Shown here piece by piece: positions 34,763 through 42,888 of a stretch of 64,000 nucleotides of DNA. The notes under the pieces are model-generated. The model had not been told where the DNA came from. It did no database searches and was given only the letters and a program-made list of their open reading frames with translations. The DNA comes from Zhongshania aliphaticivorans (GTDB lineage Bacteria; Pseudomonadota; Gammaproteobacteria; Pseudomonadales; Spongiibacteraceae): assembly GCF_001586255.1 (NCBI RefSeq), contig NZ_CP014544.1, forward strand, positions 3,566,501 to 3,630,500, in the 5' to 3' direction. The translations under genes and the position numbers were made by a program. Each line of letters starts with the position of its first letter. The first letter of the stretch is position 1.

Positions 34763-36726
34763 ACCTGCCCAGCCTGCACTGGATTCGCCCCGACTTACTG
34801 TGGACCATTATTCCGCTGCTCATTGCCGCGCTGCTTCTGGCCCGCCAAAGTCGTCAACAGGGTGCCTGGCACAAGCATATTGACCCTAGTTTGCTGCCCT
34901 ATTTGCTCGACGGTCAACGCAGCGACAAACCGGCGCGCTCCATCGCACTATTACTATTGGCGGCGCTGCTCGCTTGGCTGGCACTGCTCGGCCCCGCATG
35001 GCAGCAAGCACCCACACCGCTCTACAAGAACAATGAAGGCCTGGTGGTGGTCTTGGATTTATCACCGTCGATGCTCGCCGAAGACATTCAGCCCTCGCGG
35101 ATTCGCCAAGCCCGTTTTAAACTTCGAGACCTCCTGCAGCTCCGCCAAGACGGTCAAACTGGCTTGGTGGTATTTGCTGCGGACGCGTTTGTGGTCGCCC
35201 CACTTACTGACGACGTCAACACCTTACTCACGCTGATCCCGGGCCTACACCCCGGAATGATGCCGCAAACCGGCAGCAACCCCTTGGCAGGGCTAGTACA
35301 GGCCAAGGACTTATTGGATCAAAGCGGCGGCAATGGCAAAATTTTATTAATAACTGACGGCGTTAATGAGGCGCAACTAAAAGGTTTAAAAAGCTTCCTC
35401 AAAGACAGCCCTTACACGCTCTCTGTGCTCGCCGTTGGCAGTCGCGACGGCGCACCCATTCCCCTGCCTGACGGCGGCTTTGCCAAAGATAGTAGTGGCA
35501 ATATTATTGTTCCCGCGCTGAGCAGCAAAGAATTAAAAGCCCTTGCCAGCGCCGGTGGCGGCGAGTATCGGGAGCTAAGCTTAGACGACAGCGATATTCG
35601 CGCCTTAAACCCAGACGCCGCGAGCTTGGCCGAGAACAGCCAAGATCCGTCCAGCACATCCTCAGATCGCCACTTTGACCAATGGAAAGACGCTGGCGGC
35701 TGGCTGGCCTTATTACTGTTGCCACTGGCCTTACTCGGCTTTCGGCGCAGCTGGCTGCCCAGCCTATTACTGCCGCTATTGTTGCTAGGCCAAACTCCGC
35801 AGGCCAATGCCATTGAATTCGACGCCCTGTGGCAAACCCCAGATCAACGCGGCGCCGCCTTATTAGACAGCGATCCGGCAGCGGCAGCGGAACAATTTAA
35901 AGACCCCGCATGGAAAGCCAGCGCCCAGTATCGTGCAGGCGATTATGCCGCAGCAGCCGAAAGCTACGCCAAACTTCCCGGCAGCGACGCAGCCTATAAT
36001 CGCGGCAATGCCCTGGCCAAAGCGGGCAAATTAGATGACGCCATCGCGGCCTACAACGAGGCGCTAAAGCAAGAGCCCAATATGAGCGATGCCCTGCGTA
36101 ATAAAAAACTTCTCGAAGACCTGAAAAAACAACAAGAGCAGCAGCAAAACCAAGAGCAGTCTGGCGACGGCGACAAGCAGGACCAAGACCAGCAATCCCA
36201 GTCGTCTGAGCAAGAAAATCAACAGGGCCAAGACGGGCAGCAAACGCCCTCAGATCAAGAGCAACAGGGCGAGCAAGGTCAGCCGCAATCGGATCAAGAT
36301 CAATCCGAACAACAAAATTCCAATGACCAGAAAGAGGGCCAGACGCAGCCAAATCAAGAGCAGCCCGATTCCTCAGCGCAGGAGCAAAGCGAATCCAGCG
36401 CCGAGCAAGAGAAGGCGCAAAAAGAACAACAGGACGCCGAGCAGCGCCAAGCCGAATTAGCTGAGGACTACGCCAAGCAAGCTGCTGAGCAACAATCTGC
36501 GGCGGCCGAGCCAAAAAACGACGCCAAGCCAGATGAGCAAAGCGAGCAAACCTCGCTTGCTGAAAGCCAAAAACCGCTGAGCGAAGAAGACCAATCCAAA
36601 GAACAGTGGCTGCGTAAGATTCCCGATAACCCCGGCAATCTACTGCGCAATAAATTTCAGTACCAGCAACAAATGCGTCAACAACGTGGCAATCAAATTG
36701 AGCGAGAGAATTATGCGCCCTATTAA
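34759..36726 (+). CDS. BatB-BatC fusion: VWA plus TPR protein
   Basis: This 655-residue protein joins two Bat parts. Residues about 1-335 are BatB-like, with two membrane helices, a VWA domain with MIDAS DLSPSM, and a third helix near 315-345. From about 350 to 450 come TPR-like repeats (AGDYAAAAESYAKLPGSDAAYNRGNALAKAGKLDDAIAAYNEAL in pieces) as in BatC. Then a very long Gln/Glu/Asp/Ser-rich segment (about 455-610) is probably disordered, and a conserved tail EQWLRKIPDNPGNLLRNKFQYQ ends the protein. The tail is typical of BatC-type proteins, so the fusion is real rather than a read-through. It overlaps batD by 14 bp. Confidence 0.88.
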   Translation: MNLPSLHWIRPDLLWTIIPLLIAALLLARQSRQQGAWHKHIDPSLLPYLLDGQRSDKPARSIALLLLAALLAWLALLGPAWQQAPTPLYKNNEGLVVVLDLSPSMLAEDIQPSRIRQARFKLRDLLQLRQDGQTGLVVFAADAFVVAPLTDDVNTLLTLIPGLHPGMMPQTGSNPLAGLVQAKDLLDQSGGNGKILLITDGVNEAQLKGLKSFLKDSPYTLSVLAVGSRDGAPIPLPDGGFAKDSSGNIIVPALSSKELKALASAGGGEYRELSLDDSDIRALNPDAASLAENSQDPSSTSSDRHFDQWKDAGGWLALLLLPLALLGFRRSWLPSLLLPLLLLGQTPQANAIEFDALWQTPDQRGAALLDSDPAAAAEQFKDPAWKASAQYRAGDYAAAAESYAKLPGSDAAYNRGNALAKAGKLDDAIAAYNEALKQEPNMSDALRNKKLLEDLKKQQEQQQNQEQSGDGDKQDQDQQSQSSEQENQQGQDGQQTPSDQEQQGEQGQPQSDQDQSEQQNSNDQKEGQTQPNQEQPDSSAQEQSESSAEQEKAQKEQQDAEQRQAELAEDYAKQAAEQQSAAAEPKNDAKPDEQSEQTSLAESQKPLSEEDQSKEQWLRKIPDNPGNLLRNKFQYQQQMRQQRGNQIERENYAPY

Positions 36727-38503
36727 GCACGGCCTAGTTGCCCTGAACAAAATCAATACAGGCACCAGCATGCATGTTCATCAATTTGGCTTTCGCCAAT
36801 TAAAAGCCGCCACCCTTGGCATATTGCTGCTAAGCCTGCTCTGCTGGGTACCCAGCGCCTTTGCCGAAACCAATGTGCGCGCCAGCGTAGATCGGCAACA
36901 AATTTCTAGCGAAGAAACCTTTACGCTGTCTCTGGTCGCCGACAGTATTTTATTTTCTGGCGAACCTGATGTAAGCGCGCTAGAAAAAGACTTTCATATT
37001 ATTAATCGCCAGCAAAGTAGCCGCACAAATATTATCAACGGCAAGGTCAACAGCAGCCGTCAATGGGATTACACGCTTGCCCCAAAACGCGAAGGCACGC
37101 TAACCATCCCCGCCATTCCGATGGGCAAATTTCAGACTCGGGCGCTGACCATTTCCGTCGACAAGGCCAACCGCCAGACTCGCGGCGCCAATGGTGACAG
37201 TGTGTATTTAGAGTCCGACATCACGCCCCGCTCTGCCTATGTGCAGGCGGAGCTGCAATACACCGTTAAAATTTTTACCTCTATTAATTTTTTAGACGCG
37301 TCTCTTGAGGCTCCCGAAGTGGAGAATGCCGTGGTGGAAGCCACAGGTGAACAGCGCTACCAAACCCTCGTCGATGGCCGTTACTACCAAGTGATTGAGC
37401 GCCGCTATTCCATTTACCCACAAACCAGCGGCGAGCTAAGCATTCCCGCACTCACCTTGCAGGCGCGGGTAGAGGGCTACCGCCCATCAATGCTCGACCC
37501 CGGCCGCTTGGTGGTAAAACGCAGCCAAGAGCACCACCTCAATATTAAGCCGCCACCAGCAGAATTTAAGGGCGCGGTGTGGTTGCCCGCCAAGAAGCTA
37601 GTCCTGGCCGAAAGCTGGAGCAAAGACCCCAACAGCATCCAGATAGGCGACTCCATTACTCGCACAGTGAATATTCAGGCTAAGGGTTTACTCGGCTCGC
37701 AGTTGCCTGCACTCCCGACTTATACCCTAAACAAGGCCAAGCTCTACCCAGATCAAGCCAAAATTGAACAAGGCGATGAGCAGTCAGAATGGAGCGGCGT
37801 ACGCAGTGAGTCCGTCGCAATTATTCCGACCGAGGCCGGTGAGCTAGTGTTACCCGAAGTGCGCATTCCCTGGTGGAATACCACCACCAATAAGCCCGAA
37901 GTGGCAGTGCTGCCAGAGCGCCGTATCACCGTTGCGCCCGGCATGATGGACAATGTAAATTCCACGCCACTCAGCACAAGCAATTCAGCATCAAATCAAA
38001 CCCTGAGCACAAACCCAGCCGATAATACCTCGGCAGCCACCAGCAGCCCCGAACAAGCAACGACCAACGCCCTGCTTTGGATGGTCATTGCGGCGCTGAG
38101 CCTAAGTAATATTGGTTTTGCTCTAGCATGGCTGCGTAACCGCAACGGGACGCCAAGCGCCAAAAATAACGTCAGAGTAAAACCGGAAAACGAGAGTGAG
38201 GCCGCCGCATTTAGCAAACTCAAAAAATGCGTCCAAGGAAATGCTGACGCCAGCAGCCTGCGCGGCGCGCTAGTAAACTGGGGGCAATGCTATTACCAAC
38301 AAGCCCTAAGCCTTAGCCAGTTAGGCGCACGCGCCAAGGAACTTGAACACTATTGCCAAGCGTTGGATGCCCAGCTTTTCGCTGGTCGCGATGCAGAAAT
38401 TGACGCCAAGGCGCTGCTAGATGCGGTAAAAAAACTACGCGCCACAAAACCCCACAAAAATGCCGCTAGCGCGCCTTTAGCCCCGCTGTATCCGTCGACG
38501 TAG
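36713..38503 (+). CDS. batD: BatD-family protein
   Basis: A 596-residue exported membrane protein of the BatD (oxygen-tolerance) family. A signal peptide (hydrophobic run LGILLLSLLCWVPSAFA) is followed by several beta-rich domains: NVRASVDRQQISSEETFTLSL, then QSSRTNIINGKVNSSRQWDYTL and IPAIPMG. A Ser/Asn/Thr linker, a membrane helix (about 455-475) and a cytosolic helical domain complete it. ATG 36713 follows GAGAGAA and overlaps the previous gene by 14 bp. ATG 36770 would give a more compact signal peptide. It closes the Bat operon and its end overlaps the convergent EamA gene by 38 bp. Confidence 0.88.
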   Translation: MRPIKHGLVALNKINTGTSMHVHQFGFRQLKAATLGILLLSLLCWVPSAFAETNVRASVDRQQISSEETFTLSLVADSILFSGEPDVSALEKDFHIINRQQSSRTNIINGKVNSSRQWDYTLAPKREGTLTIPAIPMGKFQTRALTISVDKANRQTRGANGDSVYLESDITPRSAYVQAELQYTVKIFTSINFLDASLEAPEVENAVVEATGEQRYQTLVDGRYYQVIERRYSIYPQTSGELSIPALTLQARVEGYRPSMLDPGRLVVKRSQEHHLNIKPPPAEFKGAVWLPAKKLVLAESWSKDPNSIQIGDSITRTVNIQAKGLLGSQLPALPTYTLNKAKLYPDQAKIEQGDEQSEWSGVRSESVAIIPTEAGELVLPEVRIPWWNTTTNKPEVAVLPERRITVAPGMMDNVNSTPLSTSNSASNQTLSTNPADNTSAATSSPEQATTNALLWMVIAALSLSNIGFALAWLRNRNGTPSAKNNVRVKPENESEAAAFSKLKKCVQGNADASSLRGALVNWGQCYYQQALSLSQLGARAKELEHYCQALDAQLFAGRDAEIDAKALLDAVKKLRATKPHKNAASAPLAPLYPST

Positions 38504-39368
38504 GCTCTGGCGGGCTGCGCAATACCAACACCCCACCCAGCACCACGCAAATTATCCCGACCAAGGTTAGGTGGTCGGGAATATGATCCCATATCAACCA
38601 ATCTATAACGCCACTGAAAACCACCGCAAAATAGCTTATCGGCGCCGATACCGAGGCCGATATATAACGGTATGCCAAGGTATAAAGAACAAAACCCAAA
38701 TAAATGACCACGCCCATATACACCAAGCCCGGCCATGCCGACAGGGGAATTGGCTGATAATGAAACAAAAAGAAGGGCAAGCTCACAATGACGGAGATCA
38801 AAAAATAGTAAAACAGTATTCGGTTTTGCGGCTCACCCTGCATTAACTCTCGGGTACTGATCATCGACACGGCTAAACCCAAGGCTGACAGCAGGGCCAG
38901 TACATGCCAGACACTGAATCCGGCAAAGCCTGGTTTTAACACCAGTACCACCCCAATAAAACCAATGAGCAACGGCGGCCAAGCATGGCGACCTACCCGC
39001 TGTTTAAACCATAGTAAAATAACAACTGGCACCATTAAGGGGGCTGAAGCCCGCAAGAGGGTCGCCTCCACCAAGGAGATATGACTTAGGGCGAGATAAA
39101 ACAAATAGAAACAAGCGCAACCACTAACTCCCCGCACAAGGTGCAAGCCAGGACGACGAGTGACCAAACTTCCCCGCCCGGCCCGCATTATCGACGGTAG
39201 AGCAAACAAGAAACTCAGGCCGTACTGCACCATAACAATAGCGGAAACATGGACCTCTTGGGAGACGTGTTTACCTACCGCCGCGACGGTGCTCGACAGC
39301 AACACAGTCAGTAGGGACAGCGCCAGACCAGTGAGCAGTTGTTTTTTGGGGGTAGAAACAGTAATCAA
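38466..39368 (-). CDS. EamA/DMT-superfamily transporter
   Basis: A 300-residue inner-membrane protein with about ten hydrophobic helices arranged as two EamA repeats (about 12-140 and 150-285), the drug/metabolite transporter layout. Motifs such as VEATLLRASAPLMVPVVILLWFKQR and the second-half APISYFAVVFSGVIDW are typical. The exported compound is unknown. The start is a TTG (39368) with only a weak ribosome site, and no better ATG precedes the first helix. Its 3' end overlaps batD by 38 bp tail to tail. Confidence 0.8.
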   Translation of the reverse strand: MITVSTPKKQLLTGLALSLLTVLLSSTVAAVGKHVSQEVHVSAIVMVQYGLSFLFALPSIMRAGRGSLVTRRPGLHLVRGVSGCACFYLFYLALSHISLVEATLLRASAPLMVPVVILLWFKQRVGRHAWPPLLIGFIGVVLVLKPGFAGFSVWHVLALLSALGLAVSMISTRELMQGEPQNRILFYYFLISVIVSLPFFLFHYQPIPLSAWPGLVYMGVVIYLGFVLYTLAYRYISASVSAPISYFAVVFSGVIDWLIWDHIPDHLTLVGIICVVLGGVLVLRSPPEPTSTDTAGLKAR

Positions 39369-39497
39369 GGACAGATCTCAATATTGCCAGCTGCCACACT
39401 ATAAAGAGGCCTTGATGCATTGGCCAGCGAGATCGATGCGAGACAGCACTCACCCAGCCCAAAACCAAGCAGCTGGGCGAGCACTCAGTGGACGGTA

Positions 39498-39824
39498 TTA
39501 CTTTTTAGCGCCGCATTTCGCTTCGCCACATTTGCCTTCTTTGGCCGCTTTGTCAGCGCCGCATTTGGCTTCACCACATTTACCTTCTTTGGTCGCTTTG
39601 TCAGCGCCGCATTTCGCTTCGCCACACTTGCCTTCTTTGCTCGCTTTGTCAGCGCCGCACTTGGCTTCGCCGCACTTACCCTCAGCGTCTTTGGCGTAGT
39701 CGGCCAACTGGTAGCCACTGCTCATTACCTTGGCAGCAAAGGGGTTGGTATCGGCTACCGCAACAGAGGCCATTGAAGAAGCAAGCATCGCAGCGCTGAA
39801 AGCAGTCATCGCAGTTTTTTTCAT
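39498..39824 (-). CDS. hvfA: HvfA-family EGKCG-repeat precursor peptide (copper-binding RiPP)
   Basis: This 108-residue peptide has a signal sequence (about 1-24, ending AVADTNPF), a short spacer, and four 16-residue repeats with core EGKCGEAKCG (from 48, 64, 80 and 96), giving eight Cys (51, 56, 67, 72, 83, 88, 99, 104) and no other Cys. EGKCG is the core motif of HvfA-type RiPP precursors, whose cysteines are converted by an MNIO (DUF692) enzyme with a DUF2063 partner into copper-binding heterocycles. The gene is divergent from the HvfX/DoxX gene, as in hvf operons, but no modification enzyme is in this window. ATG 39824 has an AAGGGTG site. Confidence 0.82.
   Translation of the reverse strand: MKKTAMTAFSAAMLASSMASVAVADTNPFAAKVMSSGYQLADYAKDAEGKCGEAKCGADKASKEGKCGEAKCGADKATKEGKCGEAKCGADKAAKEGKCGEAKCGAKK
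39510..39683 (-). repeat. Four 48-bp tandem repeats within the HvfA gene
   Basis: The EGKCGEAKCG-encoding region consists of four near-identical units of 48 bp (16 codons), the last truncated. Units differ mainly at one codon in the spacer (AS, AT, AA) and at synonymous positions. They are coding repeats, not a CRISPR array, and could expand or contract by slippage. Confidence 0.9.
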
Positions 39825-39907
39825 ATTGTCGTCACCCTTAATAAATGAAGTTTTAAATTGGCCGTCCAATGACGACACTCGCCATTAGAGAAATCTCGTT
39901 ACCGAGT

Positions 39908-39936
39908 GTTACAAAGCCAGTGCTAATAAATTGTCG
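39908..39936 (-). promoter_or_regulatory. Weak ECF-like promoter candidate for hvfA
   Basis: On the minus strand TGTAAC (39913-39908) and, 7 bp later, GGTAAC occur 80-90 bp upstream of the HvfA start. GGTAAC is followed after 16 nt by CGAG, a partial match to the TGTAAC-N16-CGTC element seen on the other strand. The match is poor, so this is a low-confidence suggestion. Confidence 0.25.
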
Positions 39937-39944
39937 GCCTACCC

Positions 39945-39970
39945 TGTAACAAGTTTGCGTACTCTGCGTC
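39945..39970 (+). promoter_or_regulatory. ECF-sigma-type promoter for hvfX
   Basis: TGTAAC (39945-39950), a 16-nt spacer and CGTC (39967-39970) form a classic extracytoplasmic-function sigma promoter, 55 nt before the HvfX start codon. The ECF sigma gene lies immediately downstream of hvfX, so autoregulation of the hvfX-sigma-antisigma genes is plausible. Confidence 0.55.
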
Positions 39971-40025
39971 TCATTGCCAATCGATCGGCGAGTACCGCAT
40001 TGCCCTCTTCTACGGAGTTCTGTTA

Positions 40026-40643
40026 ATGATAGATTTTTTTCGCTATATCCACCGCACCCACAACAAAATCGGCGCGACGCTGACGCATCTTGATGGTATT
40101 CCAGCTTTAGGCCTACGTCTCTACTTGGTGCCGGTTTTTTGGATGGCAGGCAGCAGTAAAATGGCCAATTTTTCAGCAACGGCAGAATGGTTTGGCAATA
40201 GCGACTGGGGCCTGGGACTGCCCATTCCCTATGTGCTGGCATTTCTCGCCACCGCAACCGAGGTACTGGGCGCGGGTCTATTGCTGCTTGGTCTCGCAAG
40301 TCGCTGGATCGCCATTCCGCTCGCCGTCACGATGATTGTTGCCGCCTTAAGCGTGCACTGGCAATTTGGCTGGCAGGCGATTGCCGATGCCAGCGCGCCC
40401 TTTGCTAATGCAAGAGTCGCCGAGTCCGTAGACAAGCTCGCCGCCGCTCGCTCACTACTGGACGCGCACGGCAATTACGACTGGCTAACATCCAGTGGCA
40501 ATATTGTTATTCTCAACAACGGCATTGAGTTCGCGGCAACATACTTATTCATGTTACTGGCCTTAATGGCCCTAGGTGGCGGCCGCTATGTCAGCGCGGA
40601 CTATTGGTTGAAACGCAAATTTGAGCAAGCAACTAAGGTATAA
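40026..40643 (+). CDS. hvfX: HvfX-like DoxX-family membrane protein
   Basis: A 205-residue DoxX-type protein with four membrane helices (about 25-45, 65-90, 93-113, 158-180). The features LRLYLVPVFWMAGSSKMANFSATAEWFGN and ATATEVLGAGLLLLGLASRW are those of the larger DoxX proteins found in hvf clusters. A loop of about 40 residues between helices 3 and 4 contains the W-x-AIADAS-x-PFAN segment typical of that subgroup. It is proposed to act in maturation or copper handling of HvfA at the inner membrane; the mechanism is unknown. GGAG precedes ATG 40026. It is divergent from hvfA and upstream of the sigma-factor gene. Confidence 0.8.
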   Translation: MIDFFRYIHRTHNKIGATLTHLDGIPALGLRLYLVPVFWMAGSSKMANFSATAEWFGNSDWGLGLPIPYVLAFLATATEVLGAGLLLLGLASRWIAIPLAVTMIVAALSVHWQFGWQAIADASAPFANARVAESVDKLAAARSLLDAHGNYDWLTSSGNIVILNNGIEFAATYLFMLLALMALGGGRYVSADYWLKRKFEQATKV

Positions 40644-40747
40644 GTATGGGGACAAGCACAACTTTATAGTGAAAAGGCGGTGACTTGCTTGCGCCAGCAC
40701 CTCGGGATCAGTGACACTAGCAACATAATCTGGGTTTGGAAGCCTCC

Positions 40748-41362
40748 GTGTCACAACTTATCAATGATCCTGAATTTATTGCGCGCCTGCAGTCTGGGGA
40801 CAATAGCGCCTTTAAATCGCTCATCAGCAGCTACCACAACAAATTGCTGATCGTCGCGCGGGCCATTGCTGGCGACGTGTTTGCAGAGGACGTCACCCAA
40901 GAAGCCTGGGCATCTATTTACAAGGCCATTGGTAAATTTGAAGGGCGCTCCAGCCTGTCGACCTGGATGATTCAAATTGTGAGCAATGAAGCCAAATCAC
41001 GACTTCGGCGAGAAAAACGCCACAGCAGTTATGGTGATGTCAGTGATATTGGTCAGGGTGTTGACCCCGACGCTTTTGACAGCAGTGGGCATTGGAGCAA
41101 CCCGCCCGCGCATTGGGATATTAATACCCCAGAGTTAATGCTGCAGGAAGATCAGCTGCGCCAGTGTATAGAGCACACGTTAACAGTGTTACCAGAAAAC
41201 CAGAAGGCGGTGTTTTTATTGCGCGATGTTGAACAAATCGATTTGAATGAAATTGCCGACACACTGGCAATCAGCCAGGCCAATGTGCGGGTACTGCTAC
41301 ACCGCGCTAGATTACGGTTAATGATGACGATTAACCACTACCAGGAGACCGGCGAATGCTAA
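40748..41362 (+). CDS. ECF RNA polymerase sigma factor
   Basis: A 204-residue group 4 sigma factor. Region 2 (about 12-80) includes AEDVTQEAWASIYKAIGKFEGRSSLSTWMIQIVSNEAKSRLRRE in pieces. Region 4 (about 145-195) includes LPENQKAVFLLRDVEQIDLNEIADTLAISQANVRVLLHRARLRL. I choose GTG 40748 behind TTGGAAG; an in-frame TTG at 40736 lacks a site of its own. It overlaps the anti-sigma gene by 7 bp. The promoter motif upstream of hvfX suggests that it controls the hvf genes. Confidence 0.88.
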   Translation: MSQLINDPEFIARLQSGDNSAFKSLISSYHNKLLIVARAIAGDVFAEDVTQEAWASIYKAIGKFEGRSSLSTWMIQIVSNEAKSRLRREKRHSSYGDVSDIGQGVDPDAFDSSGHWSNPPAHWDINTPELMLQEDQLRQCIEHTLTVLPENQKAVFLLRDVEQIDLNEIADTLAISQANVRVLLHRARLRLMMTINHYQETGEC

Positions 41363-41616
41363 ATTGCAAACAGTTTACCGATCTCGCCAGCGATAACCTC
41401 GACGCCCAATACCACGGCTGGAAGCGTATTGATATTCGCCTGCATTTGCTCATTTGTCGCCACTGCCGCCGCTTCAATCGTCATCTTGACCGCAGCCGCC
41501 GCACGGGCGCCGAGCTTGCAAAAACGCTCTGGCAAATCGACGGTGCCTCCAGCGAGCACATTTTCTCCCGCCTTCAGCCCGCGGCAAAGCAAGATACCGG
41601 GGACGGCACGCCTTAA
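41356..41616 (+). CDS. Zinc-finger anti-sigma factor
   Basis: An 86-residue soluble protein with the ZAS anti-sigma signature H-x3-C-x2-C (H30, C34, C37 in LHLLICRHCRRF) and an upstream Cys4. It lacks a membrane helix, so it is a cytoplasmic regulator. The zinc site may respond to redox or metal stress, fitting a copper-linked locus (inference). It overlaps the sigma gene by 7 bp and ends 6 nt from the convergent kinase gene. Confidence 0.8.
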   Translation: MLNCKQFTDLASDNLDAQYHGWKRIDIRLHLLICRHCRRFNRHLDRSRRTGAELAKTLWQIDGASSEHIFSRLQPAAKQDTGDGTP

Positions 41617-41622
41617 TGACGG

Positions 41623-42858
41623 CTATGCCGCGGGCAAATACACCCGGAACTCACAGCCTTTATCCAACTCACTAATAATATCAATGCGGCCGTCACACTC
41701 ATCAAGAATGCGCCGACAAATGGCCAAGCCGATGCCCGTACCCTCGTAGTCACCCTCTCGGTATAAGCGTTCAAATACGCCATATACTCGGGACTGATAA
41801 TGACTGGCAATGCCGATACCATTATCGCGGATATAAAACCCCACCTCGTCCTCGCCGGCATCGTCCACGGGGCCGATTTCCACCACCGGCGGCTTTTGAT
41901 CGCGGCTAAATTTCACCGCATTATCGAGCAGGTTCGATAGCAGCTGGTATAGCGGAGTCGGCGACATATTCACCGTACCCAGAGGCTTTCGATGCAGCTC
42001 GGTGGCGTATTTTTTCATGGCGGCGCCATGCTCAACAACCGCGCGGTCGAGACACTCATCTAAGGCCAATGGCGTCGCTGGAACCAGCGATTGAGGGGCG
42101 CAGTACTGCTGTAAATCATCGATCATCTCGGTCATGCGCTGGGTCGCCCCAACCATGGTCTGCAGCCACTTCGACTCATCCTCTTGAAGGGTTTCACCTA
42201 AGCGTTCATTCAATAGTTGACCAAATACCGAAATAGAGCGCAGCGGCTCCTTGATGTCATGAGCCGTTACCTTGGCGTACTCCTCCAATGCAATATTAGA
42301 GCGTTCCAATGAGGCATGATTTTTTTCCAGCAAGGTCTTCATTACACGGGTTTCTGCCAGCTCTTGAGTTCGCTGCGCGACCAATTCCTCTAGGTCTTTC
42401 GTTAAGTGTTCAACCTGCTGCTTTTGGCGCCTATTTTCGTCAGCCTCTTCTCTAAGCTGTTGATTTAAAGCAATAAGCTGCACATTACTCGGAATAGCTA
42501 GGGCCTTGGGAATCAGCGGCCAAACCACAATCGCCGTGCCCACCGAGGCAATAGCGGTAATTAATTTGACGCCACCACTAAGCCAATAGGCGCCATACCA
42601 AACATTAAAGATATTGACGAGATGGGTTGCACCGCAGGCGAAGATGAAAATCGCAAACATCACAAATATGTAGTTAAACTTGAGGTCATCGCGCTTTCGC
42701 ACTAAATACACGAGGGCGACAGGAATGGTGAAGTAAGACAAGCTAATCAGCACATCACTGATAACATGAAGACGAACCAGATCTTCATTCCACAAATAGC
42801 AATGCCCATGGGGCGGCATTTCCGGCCCCAGTAATTTGTTCAAAAACTCATTAGCCAT
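41623..42858 (-). CDS. Histidine kinase with ethylene-receptor-type copper-binding membrane domain
   Basis: A 411-residue membrane kinase. Residues about 28-118 form three membrane helices that align with the ethylene-binding domain of plant ETR1: ISD (D35), SYFTIP (Y42, I45, P46) and ACGATHLVN (C75, H79). In ETR1 the corresponding D25, Y32, I35, P36, C65 and H69 are needed for copper and ethylene binding. A coiled coil (about 125-185) leads to HisKA with TAHDIKEP (phospho-His200) and HATPase_c (LLSNLLDNAVKFS, DNGIGI, GTGIGLAI). There is no GAF domain. ATG 42858 opens MANEFLNKLL. A 20-bp palindrome lies upstream. Bacterial homologues are known, but ligands are rarely established. Confidence 0.85.
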   Translation of the reverse strand: MANEFLNKLLGPEMPPHGHCYLWNEDLVRLHVISDVLISLSYFTIPVALVYLVRKRDDLKFNYIFVMFAIFIFACGATHLVNIFNVWYGAYWLSGGVKLITAIASVGTAIVVWPLIPKALAIPSNVQLIALNQQLREEADENRRQKQQVEHLTKDLEELVAQRTQELAETRVMKTLLEKNHASLERSNIALEEYAKVTAHDIKEPLRSISVFGQLLNERLGETLQEDESKWLQTMVGATQRMTEMIDDLQQYCAPQSLVPATPLALDECLDRAVVEHGAAMKKYATELHRKPLGTVNMSPTPLYQLLSNLLDNAVKFSRDQKPPVVEIGPVDDAGEDEVGFYIRDNGIGIASHYQSRVYGVFERLYREGDYEGTGIGLAICRRILDECDGRIDIISELDKGCEFRVYLPAA

Positions 42859-42888
42859 AATATAACCGAGCCTGTGTATGACGCGCTC

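Noticed and set aside
35897-36730. A long minus-strand frame of 277 codons inside the BatB/C gene
   Set aside because: It arises from the biased Gln/Glu-rich coding sequence on the other strand; composition is Arg/Leu/Ala noise with no recognisable domain.
31296-38503. MoxR operon as evidence for methanol oxidation
   Set aside because: No methanol dehydrogenase or PQQ genes are present; the order with DUF58, DUF4381 and Bat proteins is the general Bat operon.
39510-39683. Regular 48-bp repeats resembling a CRISPR or satellite array
   Set aside because: The units are head-to-tail without unique spacers, keep an open frame with synonymous differences and encode the EGKCG core, so they are coding repeats.
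39420-39776. A plus-strand frame through the HvfA region encoding FFGRFVSAAF-like repeats
   Set aside because: It is the antisense shadow of the HvfA repeats, without a ribosome site or a family match.
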